Source: JAIPEI01 sp964443135 (GTDB lineage Bacteria > Desulfobacterota > DSM-4660 > Desulfatiglandales > HGW-15). From it: a stretch of DNA of 58,496 bases. Below, piece by piece: positions 51,512-58,496 of the stretch; the stretch's first letter is position 1, and each line of letters starts with the position of its first letter. The notes beneath the pieces are model-generated. The model saw only the letters and a list, made by a program, of their open reading frames with translations, was not told the origin of the DNA and made no database searches. The DNA is taken from the NCBI GenBank assembly GCA_964443135.1, contig CAYUBQ010000023.1, positions 1-58,496 on the forward strand. Direction: 5' to 3'. A program made the translations under genes and the position numbers.

Positions 51512-54315
51512 GCCCGATCCCGCTCGATCTCCCGAAGGGCGTCGGCGCAGCGACGGCAGATGCCGGGATGATCCTCGTCCCGGCCGACCGTGGGCTCATG
51601 GATCCAGCAGCGTTCGCACTTGGGGGCCTCGGTGGGTTCCACCCGCACCCGCAGGCCTTCCAGCTCCTCGGAGGCGCGGGACTCGTCCACCTGCTCCAGG
51701 GGGACGAGTCGGGTCGCGCTGACGATGAACAGGCTCCGGAGGCGGTCCGCGAAGGGGGACAGGCCCGCCTCGAGCCCCTCGGACACACCGAGGGTCACCT
51801 CGGCGTCCAGAGAGTGCCCGATCCGCTTCTCCCTTCGAGCGGACTCCAGGGCCCTGGTCACCTCCCGGCGGACCCGGGCGACGATCTCCCACCGTTCGGC
51901 CAGGTCCGGATCCAGGTACGCCTCCTTGATCGGAACGAAGAGGTCCGCGTGCACGCTGGACGCCCTGTCCGAAGGCGGCATGTGGGCCCAGATCTCGTCG
52001 GCCGTAAAGGAGAGGACCGGCGCCATCAGGCGTACCAGGGTCTCCAGGATCTCGTGCATGGCGGTCTGGGCGGACCGGCGCGGCATCGACCTCGGAGGCG
52101 AGGCGTACAAGCGGTCCTTGAGGATGTCCAGGTAGAAGGAGGAGAGGTCCAGAACGCAGAAGTTGTGGAGGCCGTGGTAGACCGCGTGAAACTCGTACCG
52201 GTCGTAGGCCCTGAGCAGCTTCCGGGCGGTTTCCTGGAGGCGGTGGAGGGCCCAGCGGTCCAACTCGTCCATCTCCCGGTAGGGGACCCGGTCGCGGGAC
52301 GGATCGAAGTCGTACAGGTTGCCCAGCAGGTAGCGGCAGGTGTTCCGGATGCGGCGATAGGCGTCCGTGAGTCGCTCCAGAATCTCGTTGGAGAGCCGGA
52401 TGTTGTCCCGGTAGTCCTCCGCCGACACCCAGAGGCGGATGATCTCTGCGCCGTGCTTCCCGGTGAGCTCGCTCGGGGAGATCACGTTGCCGGCGGACTT
52501 GTGCATGGCCTTGCCGGTACCGTCCACCACGAAGCCGTGCGTGAGAACGCCCCGGTAGGGGGCCTCCCCCCGCGTGCCCACGGAGCAGAGGAGCGAGCTG
52601 TGAAACCAGCCGCGGTGCTGGTCGCTGCCTTCCAGGTAGAGATCGGAGGGGCTGTCCAGGTCCTCCCTCGCCTCCATCACCGCGGCGTAGCTGACGCCCG
52701 AGTCGAACCAGACGTCCAGGATGTCGGTCTCCCGGGAGAACCGCTCCCCCCCGCAGTGCGGGCACGCGGCCCCCGGGGGAAGCAGGGCCTCGGTGGGCTC
52801 GGAGAACCAGACGTCCGCACCGGCCGACGCCACCATGCCGGCCACGTGCTCGATGATCTCCTCCGAGACCACCGGCTTTCCGCACTCCTCGCAGTAGAAC
52901 AGGATCAGGGGCACGCCCCAGGCCCGCTGCCTCGAGATGCACCAGTCGGGACGGTTTGCGATCATGCTATAGATCCGTTCCTCGCCCCAGGAGGGGATCC
53001 AGCGCACCCGGCGGATGGCCTCCAGGGCCTTTTCCCGCAGGTCGTTCCGGGACATGCTGATGAACCACTGCTCGGTGGAGCGGAAGATCACCGGCCTCTT
53101 GCAGCGCCAGCAGTGGGGATAGTCGTGGGTGATCTTCTCCTCCTTCAGGAGGGCGCCCGCCTCCCGGAGGTGCCGGTTCACCTCGGGGTTGGCGTCGAAC
53201 ACGTTCAAGCCGGTGAAGGGGGCCGCCTCCTCGGTGAAGCGGCCGGCGTCGTCCAGGGGGGAGTAGACCTCGAGCCCGTACTTGAGCCCGGTCTCGTAGT
53301 CCTCTCGCCCGTGACCGGGAGCCGTGTGCACGCAGCCGGTACCGGCCTCCAGGGTCACGTAGGGCGCCAGGACCACCACGGAGTCGCGGTCGTACAGGGG
53401 GTGGCGCGCCTTCAGGTTTTCGAGGTCCGGCGCGCGGAGCTCCTCGAGGACCTTGTAGCCGCTGATGCCGAAGGTGTCCATGCAGACCGCCGTGAGGCCC
53501 TCGGCCAGGATCAGGACCTCGTCCCCGCCCACGTCGACGGCCACGTAGTCGAAGTCCGGATGCAGGGCCACGGCCAGGTTGGCCGGGATGGTCCAGGGCG
53601 TGGTGGTCCAGATGACGAAGGATACGTTCTTGCCCTTCAGGGAAGGGTGTCGCTCGGACAGGTCGGAGACCGCCGGGAACTTCACGAAGATGGAGGGCGA
53701 GGTGTGGGGGCCGTACTCCACCTCGGCCTCGGCCAGGGCCGTCCGGCAGGAGGTGCACCAGTAGATGGGCTTCTTGCTCCGGATGAGCCCGCCGTTCAGG
53801 GCGAACTTCCCGAACTCCCGGACGATGGTCGCCTCGTAGCGGTGGTTCATGGTCAGGTAGGGGTTGTCCCACTCGCCCAGGACGCCGAGCCGCTTGAACT
53901 CGTTCCTCTGGATGTCGATGAACCGCTCGGCGTACTCGCGGCAGAACCGCCGGACCTCGACCTGGGTCATCCCGGCCTTTTTCCCGCCCAGCTCCGTGTC
54001 GACCTTGTGCTCGATGGGCAGCCCGTGGCAGTCCCACCCCGGCACGTAGGGCGCGTCGAAGCCGGCCATCTGGCGGCACTTGATGATGATGTCCTTGAGG
54101 ACCTTGTTGAAGGCGGTGCCCATGTGGATGTGGCCGTTGGCATAGGGAGGCCCGTCGTGGAGCATGAAGCGCTTCCGCCCCTTGGAGGATTCCCGGATCA
54201 CGGCGTAGAGGTTCTCCCGGTCCCACTTGTCGATCATCTCCGGCTCGCGCTTGACGAGGTTCGCCCTCATGGGGAAAGAGGTGCTGGGCAGGTTGAGCGT
54301 TTTCTTGTAGTCCAT
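51508..54315 (-). CDS. ileS: Isoleucyl-tRNA synthetase
   Basis: 935 residues, full length. Class I signatures: HIGH as PPYANGHIHMG near residue 60, KMSKS as GKAMHKSAGN near residue 600. The CP1 editing domain lies between them (TTTPWTIPANLAVAL). The C-terminal zinc finger is CERCWIHEP with CRRCADAL. The start ATG 54315 has GGAGG 8 nt upstream; an earlier in-frame start at 54339 has none. It charges tRNA-Ile and hydrolyses Val-tRNA-Ile. A promoter lies 36 nt upstream. Confidence 0.97.
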   Translation of the reverse strand: MDYKKTLNLPSTSFPMRANLVKREPEMIDKWDRENLYAVIRESSKGRKRFMLHDGPPYANGHIHMGTAFNKVLKDIIIKCRQMAGFDAPYVPGWDCHGLPIEHKVDTELGGKKAGMTQVEVRRFCREYAERFIDIQRNEFKRLGVLGEWDNPYLTMNHRYEATIVREFGKFALNGGLIRSKKPIYWCTSCRTALAEAEVEYGPHTSPSIFVKFPAVSDLSERHPSLKGKNVSFVIWTTTPWTIPANLAVALHPDFDYVAVDVGGDEVLILAEGLTAVCMDTFGISGYKVLEELRAPDLENLKARHPLYDRDSVVVLAPYVTLEAGTGCVHTAPGHGREDYETGLKYGLEVYSPLDDAGRFTEEAAPFTGLNVFDANPEVNRHLREAGALLKEEKITHDYPHCWRCKRPVIFRSTEQWFISMSRNDLREKALEAIRRVRWIPSWGEERIYSMIANRPDWCISRQRAWGVPLILFYCEECGKPVVSEEIIEHVAGMVASAGADVWFSEPTEALLPPGAACPHCGGERFSRETDILDVWFDSGVSYAAVMEAREDLDSPSDLYLEGSDQHRGWFHSSLLCSVGTRGEAPYRGVLTHGFVVDGTGKAMHKSAGNVISPSELTGKHGAEIIRLWVSAEDYRDNIRLSNEILERLTDAYRRIRNTCRYLLGNLYDFDPSRDRVPYREMDELDRWALHRLQETARKLLRAYDRYEFHAVYHGLHNFCVLDLSSFYLDILKDRLYASPPRSMPRRSAQTAMHEILETLVRLMAPVLSFTADEIWAHMPPSDRASSVHADLFVPIKEAYLDPDLAERWEIVARVRREVTRALESARREKRIGHSLDAEVTLGVSEGLEAGLSPFADRLRSLFIVSATRLVPLEQVDESRASEELEGLRVRVEPTEAPKCERCWIHEPTVGRDEDHPGICRRCADALREIERDRA

Positions 54316-54350
54316 GGATGGTGCCTCCGAGGGATGCAATCGAACTTTTC

Positions 54351-54379
54351 TGACTACCAGATGGCCGGAGTGAAGTCAA
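54351..54379 (-). promoter_or_regulatory. Promoter of ileS-lspA-lgt
   Basis: On the minus strand TTGACT (54374-54379), 17-nt spacer, TAGTCA (54351-54356), giving a leader of about 30 nt. The -10 is only fair. No T-box-like leader is present. Confidence 0.6.
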
Positions 54380-54485
54380 TTTCCTTATCCTGGGACCACC
54401 ACCCTGACGGCCTGTCCGATCCCGGGATCATCGCGGCAACGGTCAATCCGGCCGCCTTCGGCGCACAGAAAAATGGATAATTTCC

Positions 54486-54514
54486 TTGACTTTTTCTTCA
54501 TGAATCATTATATC
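54486..54514 (+). promoter_or_regulatory. Promoter of the cold-shock gene
   Basis: TTGACT at 54486-54491, 17-nt spacer, TATATC at 54509-54514. The region is strongly A/T-rich. The resulting leader of about 118 nt is typical of cold-shock messages. Confidence 0.78.
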
Positions 54515-54638
54515 TCAAAAGATCAATCAGGTTTCGCGCATTGTGAAACTGGTTTCTTTCTGAAGGTACAATCCGTTGTTTGGGAATGGCATCCTCCAGT
54601 TTGAGACGATGAAATTTTAAGGAAAGGAGGATGCAGTC

Positions 54639-54839
54639 ATGGCAAACGGAACAGTGAAGTGGTTTAACGACCGAAAAGGTTTTGGGTTCATTGAGCAGGA
54701 AGGTGGAGATGATGTCTTTGTTCACCATTCGGCGATCAATGCCAGCGGGTTTAAATCCCTCAATGAAGGCGATCGGGTCTCGTTTGAGATCGAGCAAGGT
54801 CCGAAGGGCCCTTCGGCTACAAATGTCACTGTAGTCTAG
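54639..54839 (+). CDS. Cold-shock domain protein (CspA family)
   Basis: 66 residues, the standard size. RNP1 is KGFGFIEQEGG and RNP2 is DVFVHHSAI; the start NGTVKWFNDRKGFGF is canonical. It binds single-stranded RNA or DNA and melts mRNA structure. AAAGGAGG lies 7-8 nt before the ATG. Codon use is more A/T-rich than in neighbours, as often in highly expressed csp genes. A long leader and a strong terminator make it a single-gene unit. Confidence 0.97.
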   Translation: MANGTVKWFNDRKGFGFIEQEGGDDVFVHHSAINASGFKSLNEGDRVSFEIEQGPKGPSATNVTVV

Positions 54840-54860
54840 TACAGTGATCCGAGCAAAAAA

Positions 54861-54895
54861 AGTGTCCCTTCCGAGCGGAGGGGACACTTTTTTTT
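54861..54895 (+). terminator. Terminator after csp, probably bidirectional
   Basis: AGTGTCCCTTCC pairs with GGAGGGGACACT (one G-T pair) around a GAGC loop. Seven A precede and eight T follow, so it can also end transcription from the minus-strand gene at 54932. Confidence 0.93.
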
Positions 54896-54931
54896 CACAT
54901 GCGTCAACGATCCTGTTTCCGGCACCGTCCG

Positions 54932-55264
54932 TCAGGTGTGGACATCCAGGTCCCGGATCATGGCGTGGGCGAACCGGATGATGAAGTCCCTCTGCTGGCG
55001 GGTGGCGTAGCCGGCGCAGGGGCAGCTCATGTCCGCGAGGCTGCGGAGGAAGAACTCGAGCTTGATCCAGTCCACGCCGGTCTCGATGGCGAAGACGTGG
55101 GGGCGGCAGGCCCGGTGCGCAACCTGCTGCTCGCTCAGGAGGTCCTCGGGAATCCGTCCCCAGTAGATCCCGCCCAGCGCGCTTCGCATGGCGTTTTGAT
55201 CCAGGAACCCCTCGATCCCGGCCATGTCCTTCCCGGACAGCTCATCGATCAGATACGACCTCAT
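54932..55264 (-). CDS. Small protein of unknown function
   Basis: 110 residues, no family recognised. Notable stretches are GGIYWGRIPEDLLSEQQV, VDWIKLEFFLRSLADM and SCPCAGYATRQQRDFII. It has three cysteines, two of them in C-P-C. It appears soluble. The ATG overlaps the stop of the upstream membrane protein (ATGA), so the two are translationally coupled and likely act together. The shared terminator with csp closes the operon. Confidence 0.7.
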   Translation of the reverse strand: MRSYLIDELSGKDMAGIEGFLDQNAMRSALGGIYWGRIPEDLLSEQQVAHRACRPHVFAIETGVDWIKLEFFLRSLADMSCPCAGYATRQQRDFIIRFAHAMIRDLDVHT

Positions 55265-55605
55265 GGTCCATGCTCCCCGGCCCGGGATTCCAACTTCCAG
55301 CCTCTCCGGAAAGCGTCCACCACCGCGTAGATCCAGACCCCGAGGAACAGGGCCCCCAGGACCCAGAGCGCCGTGAAGTCGGACGCCTGGAGCTGCCGGA
55401 GAATGGCCTCGGCCGAGAGGCCCCGGCTCGCCGCCCCCTGAAATGCGGCGTTCATGATCAGGTACAGCTTGACGGCCCCCAGAATCAGGAGGATAAAGAC
55501 AGCGGCCAGAAGGGCCAGCCCTTTCTTGAGGTCCTGGTTGACGATCTGCCCGAGCCCGGGGATCACGAGGCCGGAGCAGAGTGGGGCGCTGATGTACTTT
55601 TTCAT
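55261..55605 (-). CDS. Small membrane protein of unknown function
   Basis: 114 residues from ATG 55605. It opens KKYISAPLCSGLVIPGLGQI with NQDLKKGLAL, a pattern seen in small membrane proteins that start with a P-G-x-G-Q hairpin. Two clear transmembrane helices follow (LLAAVFILLILGAVKLYLI; LWVLGALFLGVWIYAVVDAF). Function unknown. A near-consensus promoter lies about 50 nt upstream and the next gene overlaps it by 4 nt. The frame extends upstream to 55707, but past the promoter, so that part is not coding. Confidence 0.72.
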   Translation of the reverse strand: MKKYISAPLCSGLVIPGLGQIVNQDLKKGLALLAAVFILLILGAVKLYLIMNAAFQGAASRGLSAEAILRQLQASDFTALWVLGALFLGVWIYAVVDAFRRGWKLESRAGEHGP

Positions 55606-55656
55606 GTCGGGCGTCCTGTGGGATCCGCGCGTCGGCGCGTGCAGCCGTGCCGATGG

Positions 55657-55685
55657 GTTATAACGAAAGGCCGCCCGGTTGTCAA
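55657..55685 (-). promoter_or_regulatory. Promoter of the membrane/soluble small-protein pair
   Basis: On the minus strand TTGACA (55680-55685), 17-nt spacer, TATAAC (55657-55662), near-consensus. Confidence 0.8.
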
Positions 55686-55714
55686 TTGAGCCCGAACCAC
55701 CCTTCAAGGAGTGA

Positions 55715-56548
55715 ATGATGGCCCCGGGAATTCTCGAGGAGGTTCAGGTCAACATCCCTTTTCGGATGCTCATCCGGGAAGGGTATCTGTCCCGGTTCCT
55801 CGAAGAGGGGATCCATCCGGAGATCGGATTCGATGCGATCACGCTGGACGAGACGCCCGACCGTGCGTTCCGGGAGGCGGCCGCCGCCTTTCGGGGGAAC
55901 GGCCGCCGTGTCACGTGCCACGCCCCGTTCCTGGATCTCTCCGCGGGCTCCCTCGATCCGGCCCTCCGCCGTCTGACGCGAATGCGTTTCGAGCAGACCC
56001 TTCGCGCGGCCGCCTGGTTTCAACCGGTCACCGTGGTCTGCCACACGGGATGGGATCACCGGAGGAACCCGGAGCTGAGGAAGCCGTGGCTCGAGAACAG
56101 CCTCGAGCTGTGGGCCTGGTTCGCCGGCGCGCTTCGGAGCGGAGGGGCCCGCATGATGATGGAAAACGTGTACGAGGTGTCGCCCGAGGAGCTCCTGGAG
56201 TGCTTTGCGCCGCTCCGCGACCTGGGTGCGGGGGTCTGCCTGGACACCGGCCACCTGTCCGCGTTCGGGGAGTCGCCCCTCGAACGATGGCTCGACGCAT
56301 TGATGCCGGACATCGGTCAGCTCCACCTTCACGACAACCGCGGCGAGCGGGACGAGCACCTGGCGCCGGGCCGGGGAAACGTGGACTTCCCCCTGCTGTT
56401 CCAGCGCCTGCCTGCGGAGAAGACCCCGCAACCGCTGATCACCCTGGAGCCGCACCGCGAGGAGGCCCTCCGGCAGGGGGTCGACTACCTGGAGAGGATC
56501 TGGCCCTGGCCTTTCCGGGAGGATGACATTGATGAGGATTCCCATTGA
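55715..56548 (+). CDS. Sugar phosphate isomerase/epimerase-like TIM-barrel protein
   Basis: 277 residues, AP-endonuclease-2/xylose-isomerase-like barrel. Metal-type residues follow the family order: CHAPFLDL, VVCHTGW, MMMENVYE, VCLDTGHLS, LHLHDNRGERDEHLAPGRGN, ITLEPH. It is a complete single-domain protein without a signal peptide. The family isomerises or epimerises sugars, or acts on inositols and lipid heads; substrate unknown. AAGGAG lies just upstream; the first of two adjacent ATG codons is used here. Confidence 0.85.
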   Translation: MMAPGILEEVQVNIPFRMLIREGYLSRFLEEGIHPEIGFDAITLDETPDRAFREAAAAFRGNGRRVTCHAPFLDLSAGSLDPALRRLTRMRFEQTLRAAAWFQPVTVVCHTGWDHRRNPELRKPWLENSLELWAWFAGALRSGGARMMMENVYEVSPEELLECFAPLRDLGAGVCLDTGHLSAFGESPLERWLDALMPDIGQLHLHDNRGERDEHLAPGRGNVDFPLLFQRLPAEKTPQPLITLEPHREEALRQGVDYLERIWPWPFREDDIDEDSH

Positions 56549-56698
56549 TCTTTCAACGCCCATTCGGTACCTTCGTCACTCTGGAATGCCGTCGGCCGAA
56601 CGCGCTTCATCGGCGCGGCCCGCGGCCGCGAGCGGGGAGCGAATTCCGGGGGTGAGCCGCAGGAACCCGCTGGAAGCAGCCCGGGAGCGTCGAAGATC

Positions 56699-57691
56699 AT
56701 GGAAAACCCGTTTCCCAAATCCACCTCAGCGGCGGAGAAGGTCAAAAAGCTCTTCTCCACGGTGAGCCAGGACGACACGGTCGCCGTCCTGATCAACGCG
56801 GACCCGGACGCACTCTCCAGCGCCCTGGCCCTCAAGCGGATGTTCTGGCGCAGGGTCAAGAAGACGCGCATCTTCCGGATCAACGCCGTCAAGCGGGCGG
56901 ACAACCTGGCCATGGTCAAGCTCCTCAAGATCGATCATCAGCACATCCGCAAGATGGACCGCTCGGTCTTCACCCGGTGGGCGATTGTGGACTCCCAGCC
57001 CCACCACAACCCGATGTTCGGCAAGTACGACTACGACATCATCATCGACCACCATCCTCCGGGTCCCGGCGTCAAGGCCCCCTACATGGACATCAAGGAG
57101 GAGTCCGGCGCCACCGCCACGCTCATGATCGAGTACCTGAGGGCGGCCAAGATCCGCCCCTCTCCCCGGCTGGCCACGGCGCTGTTCTACGGGATCAAGA
57201 CGGACACGGAAAACTTCGCCCGCCCCACCACGGAGGGGGACATCAAGGCCTTCCGGTACCTCTATCCCTTCGTGAACACCCACATCATCAAGAAGATCGA
57301 GTCGTCCGAGTTCACCAAAAAGTCGCTGGCCAGCTTTCGCGAGGCACTGGACCGGTACGTGATCATCCGAAACCGGGCCTTCGTCCACATGGGGACGGTG
57401 AAGGATCCCGACGTCCTCGTCATGATCGCGGATTTCTTTCTGAGGGTGGCCGAGGCGAGCTGGTCCATCGTCTCCGGGGTTTACGGCCAGAAGCTGATCG
57501 TGATCTTCCGAAACGCCGGTTTCCGGCGGCAGGCGGGAAAGCTCGCCCAGGAGCTCTTCGGCGACTGGGGAACGGCCGGCGGCCACAAGAACGCGGCGCG
57601 CGCCGAGGTGGCGCTTCAGGATCTGGGCGACGTGGCCAAGGACGACGAGGCGCTGGCCCGGTTCGTCCAGGACAGGGTGCAGAAGGTCTAG
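56699..57691 (+). CDS. DHH-family phosphoesterase
   Basis: 330 residues. Motifs of the DHH superfamily in order: NADPDALSSALALKR (I), AIVDSQPHHN (II), IIIDHHPPGPG (III), GIKTDTENF (IV) and, in the DHHA1 domain, GTAGGHKNAARAEV. This layout is that of NrnA/GdpP-like enzymes that hydrolyse short oligoribonucleotides, pAp or cyclic dinucleotides. Without membrane or sensor domains it is most like NrnA or pAp phosphatase. The start ATG follows GGGAGCG. The 150-base gap before it contains nothing I can support. Confidence 0.88.
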   Translation: MENPFPKSTSAAEKVKKLFSTVSQDDTVAVLINADPDALSSALALKRMFWRRVKKTRIFRINAVKRADNLAMVKLLKIDHQHIRKMDRSVFTRWAIVDSQPHHNPMFGKYDYDIIIDHHPPGPGVKAPYMDIKEESGATATLMIEYLRAAKIRPSPRLATALFYGIKTDTENFARPTTEGDIKAFRYLYPFVNTHIIKKIESSEFTKKSLASFREALDRYVIIRNRAFVHMGTVKDPDVLVMIADFFLRVAEASWSIVSGVYGQKLIVIFRNAGFRRQAGKLAQELFGDWGTAGGHKNAARAEVALQDLGDVAKDDEALARFVQDRVQKV

Positions 57692-57766
57692 CCGGGCGCC
57701 GGGGTGTCGAGCAGCAGGGGTCCCTGTTCGACCCGGACAGAGGGCGCACAGGAAAGGCAGGGGCTC

Positions 57767-58496
57767 ATGGCAGCCGCGGAGCACGTTCTCAGCGATGCGT
57801 TCGTGGATTCGATCAGGTCGACCATCGCCGAAAAAGACAGCGAAGGCCTCTCCCGGCTGATCGACGAGCTTCGGGCGGCCGATCTCGCCGACCTCATCGA
57901 GCATCTGGATCGGGAGGAGCGCATGTTCGTCTTCGACCTCCTGGAGCCCGAGGGCGCCGGCGAGGTCCTGGTGGAGATCGAGCCTCCGATCCAGGAAAGC
58001 ATCCTGAACCGTCTGGACAACCGGGCGATCTCGGAGATCGTCCAGGAGCTCGACTCGGACGACGCGGCCGATCTCGTGGGCGATCTCCCCGAGTACCGGG
58101 TCGTGGAGATCCTGGGGAGCCTGGAGGAGGACGTCTCCGAGGAGCTCGAGAAGCTCCTTCCTTACGAGGACGACACGGCCGGCGGCCTCATGGCCTTGGA
58201 GTTCGTGGCCGTCCGCTCCAGCGCGACGGTCCAGGAGGCCATCGACCGGATCCGGGAGAAACGGGAGGAGGTGGAAAACCTCTACTACCTCTTCACCGTG
58301 AACGACATCAACGGGCTGGCCGGCGTCGTCTCCCTCAAGGACCTGGTCCTCGCCGCACCGGACTCCCTGGTGTCGGAGATCATGAACCCGGAGGTGATCT
58401 CCGTCAACGTGCACGTGGACCAGGAGGAGGTGGCCCACCTCTTCATGAAGTACGACCTGGTCAGCATTCCGGTGGTGGACGACCTGAACCGGCTCG
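57767..58496 (+). CDS. mgtE: Magnesium transporter MgtE, 3' truncated by the window
   Basis: The frame opens at ATG 57767 (GGAAAGG upstream) and runs off the right edge after 243 codons. The N-terminal superhelical MgtE domain is seen (ELRAADLADLIEHLDREER, LDSDDAADLVGDLPEYRV, LLPYEDDTAGGLMALEFVAV), then CBS domains (IMNPEVISVNVHVDQEEVAH, FMKYDLVSIPVVDD). These cytosolic parts sense magnesium and gate the channel; the membrane domain lies outside the window. Confidence 0.93.
   Translation, partial: MAAAEHVLSDAFVDSIRSTIAEKDSEGLSRLIDELRAADLADLIEHLDREERMFVFDLLEPEGAGEVLVEIEPPIQESILNRLDNRAISEIVQELDSDDAADLVGDLPEYRVVEILGSLEEDVSEELEKLLPYEDDTAGGLMALEFVAVRSSATVQEAIDRIREKREEVENLYYLFTVNDINGLAGVVSLKDLVLAAPDSLVSEIMNPEVISVNVHVDQEEVAHLFMKYDLVSIPVVDDLNRL

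Noticed and set aside
51568..54480. 970-codon open frame antisense to ileS
   Set aside because: Pure shadow of ileS, whose class I signatures, editing domain and zinc finger are all present.

Overview
The window reads as one stretch of a GC-rich bacterial chromosome. Gene content (infC-rpmI-rplT-pheS-pheT-merR order, lutABC, a bacterial archaemetzincin, a non-pyrrolysine MttB-family protein, several two-component systems and class III cyclases) suggests a Desulfobacterota (deltaproteobacterial) lineage. That assignment is inference from gene content; there is no rRNA in the window. Most of the window has strong G/C at third codon positions. About 25.8-32.5 kb is visibly richer in A/T and stands out as foreign.

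Layout. 1-14.7 kb (+): a 5'-truncated PEP/pyruvate-binding protein, a zinc phospholipase C-like exported protein, mutL, miaA, an SLH/TPR lipoprotein, an exported FlgT-like protein, a CDP-alcohol phosphatidyltransferase, a relic of a Fis-type helix-turn-helix, a Rossmann-PAS histidine kinase with its sigma-54 activator, and an archaemetzincin. 14.7-17.4 kb (-): a cysteine-rich protein with a degenerate glycine-cleavage-H domain, a 4Fe-4S protein overlapping an MBL-fold hydrolase. 17.5-25.6 kb (+): tRNA-Val(GAC) with promoter and terminator, two tandem 102-bp repeats, then the translation cluster thrS-infC-rpmI-rplT-pheS-pheT-merR. 25.58 kb: a third, inverted copy of the repeat. 25.8-32.5 kb (-): a low-GC seven-gene operon, gntR-livKHMGF-nitrilase, with its own promoter and operator-like repeats. 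32.7-39.5 kb: a cAMP/two-component signalling cluster (GAF cyclase, membrane histidine kinase, receiver protein, CHASE2 cyclase, HDOD protein). 40.3-43.1 kb (-): lutABC lactate oxidation genes, with lutA predicted leaderless. 43.2-45.2 kb (+): the wreck of a second, native-composition liv operon behind an intact-looking promoter. 45.2-48.5 kb: cupin, MttB-family methyltransferase and an M24-fold protein that has lost most metal ligands. 48.6-50.0 kb (+): two tiny, very basic proteins flanking a SPOUT RNA methyltransferase. 50.2-54.3 kb (-): ileS-lspA-lgt. 54.5-58.5 kb: a cold-shock gene, two small unknown genes, a TIM-barrel epimerase-like protein, a DHH phosphoesterase and the start of mgtE.

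Promoters can be read unusually well here: at least ten intergenic sites show a TTGAC-type -35, a 16-17 nt spacer and a TATAAT-like -10. They mark transcription units for tRNA-Val, thrS, pheT, gntR-liv, the cyclase cluster, lutABC, the decayed liv locus, ileS, csp and both small basic genes.

The most interesting items are: the duplicated C-x12-C-x5-C-x2-C module fused to an H-protein domain lacking the lipoyl lysine; the co-occurrence of an intact low-GC liv/nitrilase operon with a rotted resident liv operon; the MttB/M24/cupin group; the Rossmann-domain histidine kinase; and the two micro-proteins with strong promoters around an rRNA-type methyltransferase.
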